From contig BFEA01000602.1 in assembly GCA_003427395.1 (NCBI GenBank), forward strand, positions 353,055-395,257: a stretch of 42,203 bases of DNA. The letters run 5' to 3'. The stretch comes from Chara braunii. Its lineage: Eukaryota; Streptophyta; Charophyceae; Charales; Characeae. Below, in pieces: positions 20,152 through 31,453 of the stretch. Both the position numbers and the translations under genes were made by a program. How positions within the stretch are numbered: the stretch's first letter is position 1; each line of letters begins with the position of its first letter. The notes beneath the pieces were generated by a model. That model had not been told where the DNA came from. It saw only the letters and a list, made by a program, of their open reading frames with translations, and made no database searches.

Positions 20152-20411
20152 GCGGGGCGCGGCCGGTTTCCTAACTCGCGCGCCCCGGCTGTCATTGTTG
20201 TTCGGGGCGCCGTTGTGCGCTGTGCAGTGCGCGGCGCTACGTGCGCAACTCGTGCGCAAACTGGCGCACCATCGTGTGCCGCAACTATGGTTGAGGTACA
20301 TCAGATGGACAAAGTGAGATAACCACTTTCTCACCCGATGAGCAATGAAATTTCCACTTTCGTGAATTTAGAAAAAAATGTCAGTTTTAACGAAATGTCA
20401 GTTGGAGACAC

Positions 20412-20559
<148 letters not shown>

Positions 20560-20560
<1 letters not shown>

Positions 20561-20940
20561 CTGAATGGCAAAATTGAAATATGGGTCAAATTATGGCCGC
20601 GATCTATTTCGCAGTTGGAATGATTTTTTTTAATTTATTTAGTGTCTTTACTGGAAAGATCACAACAAAATCTACGAGTACTCCAATTTTCAGTTTTTTT
20701 CACGCATTCTTCTGAGTGTGAAAACTCACTGAATTTGGAGTACTTTTTTAGTTGGCCCAGGCAAGGCTGAGTGGCAAAAATGAAAAATGTGCCCAATCGG
20801 CACGACGATTATTTCGCAGTCTAAAAAAATGATTTTTTGTAAATGTTCTAATATTTTTCCTAGAAAGAACACGACCTCATCTATGGATTCTCAAAATTTC
20901 AGATTTTTCTGCGGGTTCCTCCGAGCACAGAAAATCGCCA
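20560..20940 (+). repeat. Two diverged ~205-bp tandem units
   Basis: Both halves contain GCTGA(A/G)TGGCAAAA, a GGNCNNGATCTATTTCGCAG-like or ATTATTTCGCAGT block, ATGATTTTTT, AGAACACGAC/GATCACAACA and a TTTCAG(A/T)TTTTT stretch in the same order. Confidence 0.5.
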
Positions 20941-21039
20941 AAGGTGCCTCTTGCAAAACGCCTGTTTCATTGCGCCTGACCTCCCTGTTTTCAGAAGACG
21001 GGCCTCGACGCCTGGGCCTGAGGGCCTTTTGCAGTTCAC

Positions 21040-21135
21040 ATGCCCTCACTTTGTTTTGGGGTCCGCTTCCACCCGTGGACCCGTCCAACGCCGCCCACTT
21101 CTTTTTGGGGTCCACTTCCACCCAAGGACCGGTCC
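21040..21135 (+). repeat. Short tandem duplication (~56-60 bp)
   Basis: TTTTGGGGTCCGCTTCCACC and TTTTTGGGGTCCACTTCC recur, each followed by a GGACC or GGACCGG block. Non-coding. Confidence 0.55.
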
Positions 21136-21672
21136 TTCCTTTTTCCAAAAGTCCCGGTTCTACCAGAGCTAGCTGTAGGCAGTCTGCAATTTTGGCAAGG
21201 ACTGGTTCCCCAATTTTTTTTGCCCCCTAAGAACCCACTTTGCGTCCTGGTCGCCCGCCGCCAAAAATGCGACACCTTGACACAGACACCGAAGCCCACT
21301 ATCTTGCAGCCTTAGGGCTGTGAACTCATGAAAAGAAATTGTGAGTGCTTCTAGAGCTGTCAGAGGTCTAGACTCTTGAAAAAAGAAGCATCGCTCCACT
21401 TGCTCCAGACTCAAGAACTACAGAAGTACTCAGAAATTTCTCACCGCTACATGACAGCCCTTCCACAGCGCTAGATGACAGTGCCAGCTCGTTCTGCTGG
21501 TCGGGGCAGGAGGCACACTCGCAAAAAAAGAGGCCGGAGCGGGGGTAGGAGGGAGGACGCTAGAAAACCTGAGCGTTGCAGGCTGTGAACTCTATACAAA
21601 TCGAGATTGCCCTTCGAGAGCGCTTTCTGACAGCTCTCGAAGGGTGTCATCACGAGTTCCAGTCTAGAGTAA

Positions 21673-21794
21673 GGGCCTCGCTCCACTACTCTCGAAAGGT
21701 GCAAAACCAGAGTGAATCTTCCGCTAGAACATGGAAAGATACACCACCATGATTTTTGTCTTTTGTGCATTTCAAGAGTAGTGGAGCGAGGCCC
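21673..21794. mobile_element. MITE with 19-bp TIRs, copy 1
   Basis: The 122 bp unit begins GGGCCTCGCTCCACTACTC and ends with its exact reverse complement. It is flanked on both sides by TAA, the three-base TWA-type target duplication of PIF/Harbinger-like elements. The interior (GAATCTTCCGCTA...ACATGGAAAGATACACC) recurs in copy 2. Further partial TIRs follow at 21798-21860. Confidence 0.8.
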
Positions 21795-22109
21795 TAAATG
21801 GAGCGAGGCGTTACTCTCGAAACTTCGCGAGTCTAGAGAAGTGGAGCGAGGCCCTTGGAGTTGTGTAAGGAGAACATGACAAACCACATCAACAGACAAA
21901 CTACAGGCTGCACACCCGGGCCCTCATCAAACAGCCCTGTGTGTTCTTCAGACCCTGACTCGGTCATCATTTTTCTTGCAAGCCCTGAAGGGGGCTTTCT
22001 GAACTTCGGCTATAGTAGGCGGCCGGATGAAACACAGCGTAGGGTAGCTGCCCCTTGTCAGTCCCGTTTTCACTATGATTTTTCATGGCTGACTTATGGC
22101 CGTGCTGTA

Positions 22110-22205
22110 ATGATTAATAATCGGCCTTACAGTCGCGTTCGGAATCTACCGTGTACTATGATTAATGATCGACCTTATGGTCGCAATGGGGATCTACTGT
22201 GTACT
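22110..22205 (+). repeat. 48-bp tandem duplication
   Basis: ATGATTAATAATCGGCCTTA and ATGATTAATGATCGACCTTA start two 48 bp units that both end in CTAC-GTGTACT. Confidence 0.8.
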
Positions 22206-22330
22206 TTCTCTACTTTCCTTCCTTCTCTCTCTTTGACTTTTTTTTTTTTTTTAAACAAAATAGGACACCATTCCATTATATGCCGGAAAACGGGTTGGCA
22301 CTGTGGGTCAATGAATGCATTGCTGCTGCT

Positions 22331-22390
22331 GCTTTTTTTTTTTTTTTTTTTTTTTTTTTTTGAAACTTCAAATTTTNTAATTNGGGCCNC
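22331..22390. other. Poly(T) run with undetermined bases
   Basis: A T run of about 31 is followed by three single undetermined bases (22377, 22383, 22389), indicating poor base quality. Confidence 0.85.
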
Positions 22391-23234
22391 TCTGTCAACC
22401 TCCCACAGCAGATGGTGTTTTTTTTTGTTTTTTTTTTCCCAAATCAGAGGGTAGAGGGCCGTCGAACACACGATTCTGACAGTGACTGACACCTTTTCGA
22501 ACGTGTGTCCGCAGTCTTCCACTCAACAGGCTGTGTGGCCATGAAATGAATGAAAAGCCGTTGTAAAGGCGTACTCACACTACTCGTACCACTATCTTAG
22601 ACGTATCTGACCGCATTTACATCCGGACCTGTATGCACCACATCTCTTGCCTCAAGGTAAATAATAAAAAGTGCGAGTGTGCGTATATACTTATGTACGC
22701 TCTAATAATAATAATTCCTTCCTCGACTTGTATCGACTCGACAGTGGTGTGGGTGAGGCCCTTCCTCGGTGGGCAGTGGGCCTCTTTTGTAGCCTTCCCA
22801 TCCCGCCAAGCGGCGGGGGCCAAACCTGATTCCCTGATGCGATGGATTAACTGCGAATCGACGGCGAGGGTTCGCAGCCAAGCGCCTCGGCCGATTTCTT
22901 GGGCGGTTATATAAGTTATTAATTATTAGTTAATTAACAAGTGTCAGAAATCACTACCCTGGATTATTTTTCATTTTACACCCTCGATTACGAAGGTCAA
23001 CGGTCAGAAATGAACAATAGGGGCTAGCGGGATCTGGCCCTTATTCCCTCCCTACTGTGATCGATCGATTACTTCAGATCGACGGTCAGATCTCGAAGTC
23101 AGCTGCCTCGGCCCATTTCCTGCTGTGTGCGGGCTTCCCTGTGCCGCGTGGACAAGATTTTTTTTCTTTTTTTTTGCGTGGACTTGATTCGGCGAAAGTG
23201 GCTGACGACGATTGCGACTGTGAAAGGCCACCAT

Positions 23235-23350
23235 CTTCCCCCGAACACAAGGCACCCTCATTTTTTTTTCATTGATTGAATTGAATGTGTAGAAGCCATC
23301 TTTCCAGTCTGATGCAGTCATAGTGAGGGTGCGTTGTGGTCGGGGGCAAG
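23235..23350. mobile_element. MITE-like element with CTTCCCCCGAA termini
   Basis: The left end CTTCCCCCGAACACAAGGC and ACCCTCA pair with TGAGGGT, GCGTTGTGGTCGGGGGCAAG at the right. Similar termini occur at 34573 (CTTCCCCCGAATACAAC) and 36834 (CTTCCCCTGAACGCAAGG), so this is a family. Confidence 0.6.
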
Positions 23351-23357
23351 GGTCTCG

Positions 23358-23528
23358 CTTGCACGAATTAAGAGACACTGACCGTAGATAGCAAAGATCG
23401 ACGGCCGAAATTATCTCCTAATTTGTGCAAGTGGGACCGTGCCCGGGGGCAAGGTCCCACTTGCACGGATTAAGAGATTCTGGCCGTTGATCTTAGCTAT
23501 CTACGGTCAATATGGCTTAATTCGTGTA
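23358..23528. repeat. Long hairpin with ~75-bp arms
   Basis: The left arm (GCACGAATTAAGAGAC...GACCGTAGATAGC...GCAAGTGGGACC) is the imperfect reverse complement of the right arm (GGTCCCACTTGC...GCTATCTACGGTC...TTAATTCGTG). The loop contains CCCGGGGGC. The tip GTCCCACT/AGTGGGACC is also the tail of the hairpin MITE family at 29.9-36.4 kb. Confidence 0.65.
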
Positions 23529-23740
23529 ATGAAAGTGGCCAAGGGAAAGGGAGAGAGAAGGGGGACAGTGGGGACGCGAAGGGAGGGAGGATTCGCCGAG
23601 GTCCTTGTGGGTCCTTCCGCATGGGAGGGTAGGGGGCATATTTGCATGGGACCTTTTTTTTTTTTTTTTTTTGTGCATGGGACTTTTTCAGTCTCAGTGG
23701 GACCTTTTTAGTTTCAGGGATGTGCCGAACGACGATCATG

Positions 23741-23847
23741 GTCAGATTCCGTTGGGGGAGAGTCCCAGCTATACTTTTGAATTTTTTTCTTTTTTTTTCT
23801 GGTTCTTCTCTACTGTAGTAGCTGGGCCTCTCCCAACGGAATCTGAC
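23741..23847. mobile_element. MITE-like element with ~30-bp TIRs
   Basis: GTCAGATTCCGTTGGGGGAG and AGTCCCAGCTA at the left pair with TAGCTGGGCCT and CTCCCAACGGAATCTGAC at the right. The interior is T-rich. No clear target duplication. Confidence 0.65.
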
Positions 23848-24064
23848 TATGTAAAATTGCCCATCTCGCAACAGGACAATTTTACTTATGGACGTGATTG
23901 CCGTCAGATGCATCCAGGTGCGGCCGAAAAAAGGGTCAGATACATTTAACATTTCAGAAAGAGCTACTGTGTGTATGCCACGCACATATGAGTCTGTTTC
24001 AAACCGCCCTCGCTTGTATAGAGCTTTGCCGACGATATGAACGCGAGGCGGGTTGACGGGAGAA

Positions 24065-24216
24065 GGCGGGAAAATGGCGGGAAAGTGAGCGCGGGAAGGT
24101 TGAGAAATGGCGGGAAAGTGAGCGCATCGGTGCTTGGGGCGCCAGGCAGTGGGTGCACGACAAGCCGTAGTTCATTCGCAGGCCGAGGGCATAACTCGCG
24201 TCACGACTTTCCCGCC
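24065..24216. promoter_or_regulatory. Cluster of four E2F-type sites
   Basis: GGCGGGAAA occurs at 24065-24073, 24076-24084 and 24109-24117, and its reverse complement TTTCCCGCC at 24208-24216. This is the canonical E2F/DP binding sequence, which drives S-phase genes in plants and animals. Part of the cluster comes from a local duplication of GCGGGAAAGTGAGCGC. No S-phase gene is evident nearby, so it may be repeat-borne. Two more TTTCCCGCC sites lie at 26638-26672. Confidence 0.5.
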
Positions 24217-24374
24217 TGTATCTGACCGTTTTTACGGTAAAATTCCGTACGCAAGCGGAGGCCGAGAGTCGGTAAGCTCTCGAGCTTACGAAGCTGGAAG
24301 CTGCATGTGTGTCATCGGGCGGGGGTGAGATTGCTGTTCTTTTTTTTTTTTTTTCCGTTCTAGCTTCCTTCTTT

Positions 24375-24495
24375 GGGCCCCGCTCCATTACTCATCAAAT
24401 GTGCAAAATGAGAATGAATCTTCCGCTAAACATGGAAAGATACACCGCCATCTTTTTTGTCTGTTGTGCATGTGTTGAGTAGTGGAGCGAGGCCC
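24375..24495. mobile_element. MITE with GGGCC...TIRs, copy 2
   Basis: Same family as 21673-21794: it starts GGGCCCCGCTCCATTACTC, ends GAGTAGTGGAGCGAGGCCC, and shares the interior GAATCTTCCGCTAAACATGG. TTT lies on both sides. Confidence 0.75.
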
Positions 24496-24683
24496 TTTGT
24501 TTGCGTGCCGATGGGACTGCTCGCTCTGTTTGCGCCTTGTAGACTGTCGTCCAGTACAAACACGAATTCGTCCAGCTTTGCGTCACGCCAAAATTTTGAT
24601 TGCAAAAAAAAATAAAATTGCGTGAGGGGGGAGTGAAGCGAGACAAGCAATGATTTAACTCTGAGTATTGATAAGTGCTCTAC

Positions 24684-25315
<632 letters not shown>

Positions 25316-25321
25316 GCTGAT

Positions 25322-25394
25322 GTGAATAGACATATGAGGTGGAAGAGTCACTTTGTTACACGTGTCCCTCGTTCAGACTGGGTTCTAAACGAGT
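25322..25394 (+). repeat. 73-bp direct repeat, copy 1
   Basis: It shares GTGAATAGACATATGAGGT through CAGACTG-GTTCTAAACGAG with 26998-27070 with few differences. The ~1.6 kb between them could be an inserted or duplicated unit. Confidence 0.75.
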
Positions 25395-26670
25395 CCAATC
25401 AGGCGATGGAATCTAATGTTGAGACTGGGAGGAGAATACATGTAATCACGTCGATATTGCGATCGCGATCCCATCGATTCTCTCTCTCTCTCTATGAGGC
25501 CGAGAATTCACTGTAGCAGGGTAGGGAGGAGTGTATGCACTCATCATCACTCCTATCTGTTATCGCGTTTGGAATTTTCTTAAAAAAAGAAAAAGAAAAA
25601 AAAAGGGTAGGGAGAAAGAGAGAGCGACCGTTGATCTCCAGCAGGATGGATGAAAATAATTAAAGAAAAATAATATTATCGTACGAGTTTTGAATATGCT
25701 GTTAAACTCGTGAAAAAAAATAAAAAATCCATGGGAAATAAAAAGTGGATTTGACGTGTTAAAAAAAAAAATTTCCATCGGAAATAAAAAAGTGGATTTA
25801 ACGTAATCAGGGGGGGGGGGGGGGGGGAGGAAATGGGAAGTAATAATTTGAAAAAAAAAAGAATATTATCGTACGAGTTGTGAATTCTGTTGAAATTTGT
25901 GAAAAGAAAACAAGGGGAAATAAGAAAAATGGAATCAGTGGATAATGTTTAAGTAAGGAGGATATTATCTGGTTTTCAATAAATGCTCCATTTAACTTTG
26001 CTGCACGGATTTATTTAATTGGTTGATCGATGAGATTATGATTAATAGTGTAATTTAAAAAAAGAGTGAACAATAGCTGAGGCCTTAGTGTAGGATTACC
26101 TAGCAGTTGTGGTAAAGAAGGGTAGGGATTTGTGGTCGCGGATATTTGTGCTTTGATTTTTTTAAATTTAATTTTATTTGATTATTATATATATAATTTT
26201 ATTTTTATATTTATTATATATTATATATATATATTTTAATATTATTATATATATATAATTTTATTTATCTTTATTTTCCTTTTTGTTCGCATTTGCGCTC
26301 TGATACTCTTGTGAGTCGTGACAATATATATGATATATATTTACCGGGCAGTTCTGTTTGTGACGATATATACATATATGTATTTTTTAAGAGCGCTGCG
26401 CTCCACTTTGCTGCAGTGCAATACAGATGCAACACTGGATTTGTGGTCTCGGATATCTGTGCTTGATTCGTGGGCGCGGATATCTGTGCTTGATTCGTGG
26501 AAAGAGGGACAAGAAAGATCAGAATAAAATTAAGCAAATAAATAAATAAAGAAATAAATAAATAAATAAAGAAAGAAAAGGGGAAATAAAAGGAAAAAAG
26601 AAGAAAGAAGTGAAACGGCACGGATTTGATTCTGCGTTTTTCCCGCCTTCTGCCTTTTTCCCGCCACTTC
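25395..26670. other. AT-rich intergenic sequence
   Basis: It contains an 18-base G run (25810-25827), a 26160-26270 AT tract, a short duplication GGATATCTGTGCTTGATTCG (about 26450 and 26478) and AAATA/AAAGA repeats (26525-26580). No gene is recognised. Two E2F-like TTTCCCGCC motifs lie at the right end. Confidence 0.45.
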
Positions 26671-26679
26671 TCCTGCGGG

Positions 26680-26996
26680 ATTGTCGCGCGAACCGACCTC
26701 CCCCGATGGTCGGTTGCCTTGTCGCAATAGTATGATTTCGATGGCCTTGTCAAATTCGATTGTCGCACACCGCGAGTGTCGCACGCCACTATTGTTGGAC
26801 GCCGCGGTTGTTGTCGCACGTGTTGTTGCCCATCGGTAGATTCGTTGTCCCTTGTCGCACACGATTTTGACGACATCCTCACTTGTTAATTTCGCCCATT
26901 CGATTGTCGCTCGGGATTGTCGCACGCAGTTGTTGCACGCACGCGATTGTCGCACGCACTCGATTGTCGCACGCACTCGATTGTCGCACGCGGACG
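26680..26996. repeat. Degenerate TTGTCGCAC minisatellite
   Basis: At least ten copies of an ATTGTCGCACGC-like motif recur, becoming regular at the right end with a 17-bp period (ACTCGATTGTCGCACGC). Minus-strand frames through it are Arg/Cys-rich repeats, not a recognised protein. Confidence 0.75.
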
Positions 26997-26997
26997 C

Positions 26998-27070
26998 GTG
27001 AATAGACATATGAGGTCGAAAAGTCACTTCGTTACACGTGTCCCTCGTTCAGACTGCGTTCTAAACGAGT
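26998..27070 (+). repeat. 73-bp direct repeat, copy 2
   Basis: Counterpart of 25322-25394. It lies immediately after the TTGTCGCAC minisatellite. Confidence 0.75.
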
Positions 27071-27878
27071 GCCTGTGATGGCTAATGTACAGAGCTATTA
27101 ATAGATCATCAACATCTTGTGGGTCTGCTTATCCTACGAGTTCTTTTTTCGATTGCTCAGTTTTTTTTGTTTTTTTCCTTTTTGTTTGTGGTGTTTTTTG
27201 TTTTTCAATTTGTTTCAATTCTGCTTCGTATTCGCATGTTTCTCAAAAAAGATTCGGCAAAAAAAAAAAAAAGGATTCGAGGATTTTTTATTATTTTCTT
27301 AATTATTCGAGGATTTTCAAATTTGTTTTCTTGTTAGAAAGTGCGGGGAAGGGTTTTTTTTATTTTATTTTAGCATTTGTGTGTCCTCGTATACTTTTTC
27401 TTTTTTTTGGGGTGTGTGTGTGTGTGTGCGTTTTTTTTTTCTCTTTTGGTGTGTTTTCGTGTGTGCGCGCGCGCGCGTTGGGGAATGAAGCGCGGCGAGG
27501 TCTCCCTCCCTTGTCAGCGAAAGAGAAGGGCGTTCTCTCTTTCTTGTTTCTTCTTCTCTCTTTTTTTTTTTTTCTTCTCTTTCGGTGCGCCTTTTCTAAC
27601 GAAAAGCGAGAGAGGGAGAGGTCTGCTCATTTTTCTATTTCGTTTTGGTTTTCTTTATTTTGAAAAAGAAATTGTGTATCTGGACGTCACTCGTGCATGT
27701 GGACTTGTTTGTGCAGGCGGTAAAAGAGGGAGAGTGGGGGGAAATGATTGCTGTCACAGTACAGAAGGAGATTCTCTCACTTTCTTTGCGCATTTAGGAG
27801 GAGGAGGAGGAGGAGGAGGAAGAGGAAGAGAGGGAGGAGGAGGGGAAGGAGGAGCAGGAGGCGGAGAAAGGGCAGGGG
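27071..27878. other. T- and G-rich low-complexity sequence
   Basis: T runs, (TG)n, (CG)n and an AGG-rich tract (27798-27870) lead into the gap. The Phe/Cys-rich open frames here reflect composition. Confidence 0.5.
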
Positions 27879-28851
27879 NNNNNNNNNNNNNNNNNNNNNN
27901 NNNNNNNNNNNNNNNNNNNNNNNNNNNNNNNNNNNNNNNNNNNNNNNNNNNNNNNNNNNNNNNNNNNNNNNNNNNNNNNNNNNNNNNNNNNNNNNNNNNN
28001 NNNNNNNNNNNNNNNNNNNNNNNNNNNNNNNNNNNNNNNNNNNNNNNNNNNNNNNNNNNNNNNNNNNNNNNNNNNNNNNNNNNNNNNNNNNNNNNNNNNN
28101 NNNNNNNNNNNNNNNNNNNNNNNNNNNNNNNNNNNNNNNNNNNNNNNNNNNNNNNNNNNNNNNNNNNNNNNNNNNNNNNNNNNNNNNNNNNNNNNNNNNN
28201 NNNNNNNNNNNNNNNNNNNNNNNNNNNNNNNNNNNNNNNNNNNNNNNNNNNNNNNNNNNNNNNNNNNNNNNNNNNNNNNNNNNNNNNNNNNNNNNNNNNN
28301 NNNNNNNNNNNNNNNNNNNNNNNNNNNNNNNNNNNNNNNNNNNNNNNNNNNNNNNNNNNNNNNNNNNNNNNNNNNNNNNNNNNNNNNNNNNNNNNNNNNN
28401 NNNNNNNNNNNNNNNNNNNNNNNNNNNNNNNNNNNNNNNNNNNNNNNNNNNNNNNNNNNNNNNNNNNNNNNNNNNNNNNNNNNNNNNNNNNNNNNNNNNN
28501 NNNNNNNNNNNNNNNNNNNNNNNNNNNNNNNNNNNNNNNNNNNNNNNNNNNNNNNNNNNNNNNNNNNNNNNNNNNNNNNNNNNNNNNNNNNNNNNNNNNN
28601 NNNNNNNNNNNNNNNNNNNNNNNNNNNNNNNNNNNNNNNNNNNNNNNNNNNNNNNNNNNNNNNNNNNNNNNNNNNNNNNNNNNNNNNNNNNNNNNNNNNN
28701 NNNNNNNNNNNNNNNNNNNNNNNNNNNNNNNNNNNNNNNNNNNNNNNNNNNNNNNNNNNNNNNNNNNNNNNNNNNNNNNNNNNNNNNNNNNNNNNNNNNN
28801 NNNNNNNNNNNNNNNNNNNNNNNNNNNNNNNNNNNNNNNNNNNNNNNNNNN
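27879..28851. other. Assembly gap (973 undetermined bases)
   Basis: A continuous run of N. The purine-rich repeats on both sides explain why assembly failed. Confidence 0.99.
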
Positions 28852-28909
28852 AGAATTGGTCGCCATCCTGGCGTGGTACACGATGGGAAGGAGGGAGGAG
28901 AGAAGGAAC

Positions 28910-28912
<3 letters not shown>

Positions 28913-28961
<49 letters not shown>
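28913..28961. repeat. (GA)n microsatellite
   Basis: About 24 GA units close to the right edge of the gap. Confidence 0.9.
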
Positions 28962-28962
<1 letters not shown>

Positions 28963-29164
28963 CCCCCACTGTCAATGATGTTGACGTCATCAGCTTAGGC
29001 GTTGACGAAGAGTAAAGGTACAAGAACACTTGCACTAGGACTTTCTGAGACGCATCTGACCCAAAGTACGACCAGATTAGGTTGAGAAAGTCCCAGTGTG
29101 AGTATGTCCTAACATGACCATCGTCCACTTTCTGAGTGCCCGTGGACGTTTGTGGCCAGTCTTC

Positions 29165-29218
29165 TTTTTTTTTTTCTTTTTTTTTCTTTTTTTTTCTTTT
29201 TTTTTTTTTTCTCTTTTT
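29165..29218. repeat. Poly(T) tract with regular C interruptions
   Basis: T9-10 blocks are separated by single C bases. It may be the A-rich tail of a minus-strand retroelement whose body I cannot identify. Confidence 0.6.
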
Positions 29219-29247
29219 AGCTGTGGGCGAATTCAATGAGGATCCTG

Positions 29248-29640
29248 CGGCCTAGCTCAGTCGGTAAGGTATGCAAGTGGCATTCAGGAGGTCTTGGGTT
29301 CAATCCCCATTGGCCTCATGTACCTTCCTGGGCAAGCTTGGTGCCCGCCACCTAGAGATAGGCCGTTGGACCCCTCTCGCGGCATTGAGGGGTCAGACCG
29401 CTGATGTTCGCAGGGGTAGGGGCCCGGAGGGGGGGCACACGCACACCCGACTGGCCCATCGAAGAAGCTCGGTCCTGATGCTACCGTCTGACCCCTGGCG
29501 GTCGGTATCACCCACCTGCAGGTCGGATGCAGCCGCCGCATGTTCCCTTGTTGGAGTTTTGAACTCGGGCTTGCTACTTCGGGGTTTCGCCGGAATGCTA
29601 TAACGATAATAAAAGGGCTTGAATGTTGAAAGGCCATCCT
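29248..29640 (+). mobile_element. tRNA-derived SINE-like element
   Basis: The head has a pol III A box (TAGCTCAGTCGG, 29253-29264) and B box (GGTTCAATCC, 29297-29306) at tRNA spacing, but the acceptor and D stems do not close, so it is not a functional tRNA. A GC-rich body of ~290 bp follows and ends in AATAATAAAAGGGC motifs, with a tandem copy of the tail (AAAGGCCATCCTGTCCAG) at 29629 and 29679. The element would be mobilised by LINE machinery. The family is not recognised. Confidence 0.6.
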
Positions 29641-29935
29641 GTCCAGATTTGACGAGTACTAATAATAAAAGGGCCTGAAAGGCCATCCTGTCCAGATTTG
29701 ACAGGTCATAGAATTGGTTGGGCTTGATAAAAATTCGATGACGTCAGTCGAATTTGATGAAAGAAATGGAATTTGAATATTGAGGGGGAAAAAAAGAACA
29801 GATGTACCGATAAAATAATTCTGGGGCTGGGCAGTCCAATTACGATACGTCAAGGCCGTTGAAGAGACCGCGGAGGTTGAGCTGACAAAAAGCAGCCTGG
29901 GGCGAGGTCCCACGAACAACGAAAATTGGACTGGA

Positions 29936-30065
29936 CGCCTGAATCTGGACGTGTTTGTAGAGAGGTGCAGATGATCGCCATTGATCTGCTTTTCTGCATC
30001 TCTGCACACAAGACGTCCAAATTCATGCACTTAATCCACGCCTTTTTTCTAGTGGGACCTTGCCC
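29936..30065 (+). mobile_element. Hairpin MITE family, copy 1
   Basis: GCCTGAATCTGGACGTGTTT at the left pairs with a diverged GACGTCCAAATTCATGC at the right. The middle has AGGTGCAGA ... TCTGCATCTCTGC. A shared tail TTAATCC...CTAGTGGGACCTTGCCCC follows. Confidence 0.65.
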
Positions 30066-30433
30066 CTGGGCTACTACTATCTTGCCTGGACAAATGGCCT
30101 AGTACTATTGTCTGGCCTTTTACTACCTCTGAGGGTTTATCACTTTTTTCTGTTTTTTGTTTTCTCTGAAGCTTGTGCTCAGTTTAGCCCTTCCCAATGA
30201 GAGGTGCACTTGCAAATACTGGGGGCTAAGGCTGAGTCCCACTCGCGGGGACTTAGGGCCTCCTTAGACACTTCTCAGCGTGTCCTCAGGCTCCGCGTCC
30301 TGGGGCTCTGTGCCCTCGGGCTCCGAGGATGAATCCTATGAAAAAAATTAGGGTTTTCGTCTTCTTTGTTCCCGATCATCCTCAGAGTGTGGGCTTTAGG
30401 ACTAGTACTAAGAGTGATGTCATGGCCGTTGGG

Positions 30434-31184
30434 TTTTGTTATAAATGGCCTGACAAGTGGTCTGAAAATTGAGTCATACTAGCTAATTACAATTTTTTTT
30501 TTGAAAAAGAAACATTAAAAACCTATTGAACAGCAAGGCAAAAGTGTGTTTTTATGTGAAATTCACTCTTTTCAGTTTTCAGGGTTTTCAGGATTTTTCA
30601 GGGCTAGCCAAAACAGTCAACTCCAAGACCACAACAAACACCAAACTCGGCACACACAGACCTTGACCAAAAATAAAACAGGGCAAAAGAAAAAGAACAG
30701 AAAAAACTAAAAAAAATGATCTCCAATGCACTTTCCAGGGTTGAGGGGGTTAACCAGGGTTAACCCCCACTTTTCAGCCCTGGTTAACCCCCTCAACCCT
30801 GAAAGGTGCATTCAGCCCTGGTTAACCCCCTCAACCCTGAAAAGTGCATTGGAGATCATTTTTTTCAGTTTTTTCTGTTCTTTTTTTTTTGCCCTGTTTT
30901 ATTTTTGGTCAAGGTCTGTGTGTGCCAAATTTGGTGTTTGTTGCGGTCTTGGATTTGACTGTTTTGGCTAGCCCTGAAAAATCCTGAAAATCCTGAAAAC
31001 TGAAAAGAGTGGATTTTGCATGAAAGCACACTTTTGCCTTGCTGTTTTATAGGTTTTTAAAGTTTTTTTCCTTTTGTTGTAATTAGTTAGTATGATCTCC
31101 ACTCTATGAATTGGTGGCAAGTTTGGTTAAAATGGCCCTTGTTTTTTTGTTATAAATGGCCTGACAAGTGGTCTGAAAATTGAG
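30434..31184. mobile_element. Long inverted repeat between perfect 40-bp direct repeats
   Basis: Arms 30474-30759 and 30816-31095 are ~280 bp reverse complements with few differences (outer ends TCATACTAGCTAATTACAA and TTGTAATTAGTTAGTATGA). The 56-bp centre contains an extra copy of CCCTGGTTAACCCCCTCAAC. Identical 40 bp sequences starting TTTTGTTATAAATGGCC lie at 30434-30473 and 31145-31184. A fold-back element is the likely explanation; a transcript would form a long double-stranded hairpin. Confidence 0.8.
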
Positions 31185-31453
31185 GGCTCCATTAACCGTC
31201 TCTCTCAGAAGAACAAAGGAAAATGAAAAAAAGAAAAACAGTTCTGCTTCAGGTTTTCAGCCGGTAGGGTTGCCGCCACGACCGGGAATCCCTCCGTGCA
31301 AACCCTCTCCTCTCCACGAAACGCGGATCCTTGGGCTCCGAGGGACCTGACCTCGTGAGGCCCCTTGGAGCCGAGGACAAAATGGCTGGTGAATCTAAAT
31401 CCTTTAGGATTTGGCCTTGGAGTGTGTTTTGACATTTTTCTTCTCCGGTTTTA

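Noticed and set aside
27377-28998. Very long ORFs of up to 533 codons on both strands
   Set aside because: They run through the block of undetermined bases and are artefacts.
29248-29325. Functional tRNA gene
   Set aside because: A and B boxes are present but the acceptor and D stems do not pair and the anticodon arm is unclear; a SINE head fits better.
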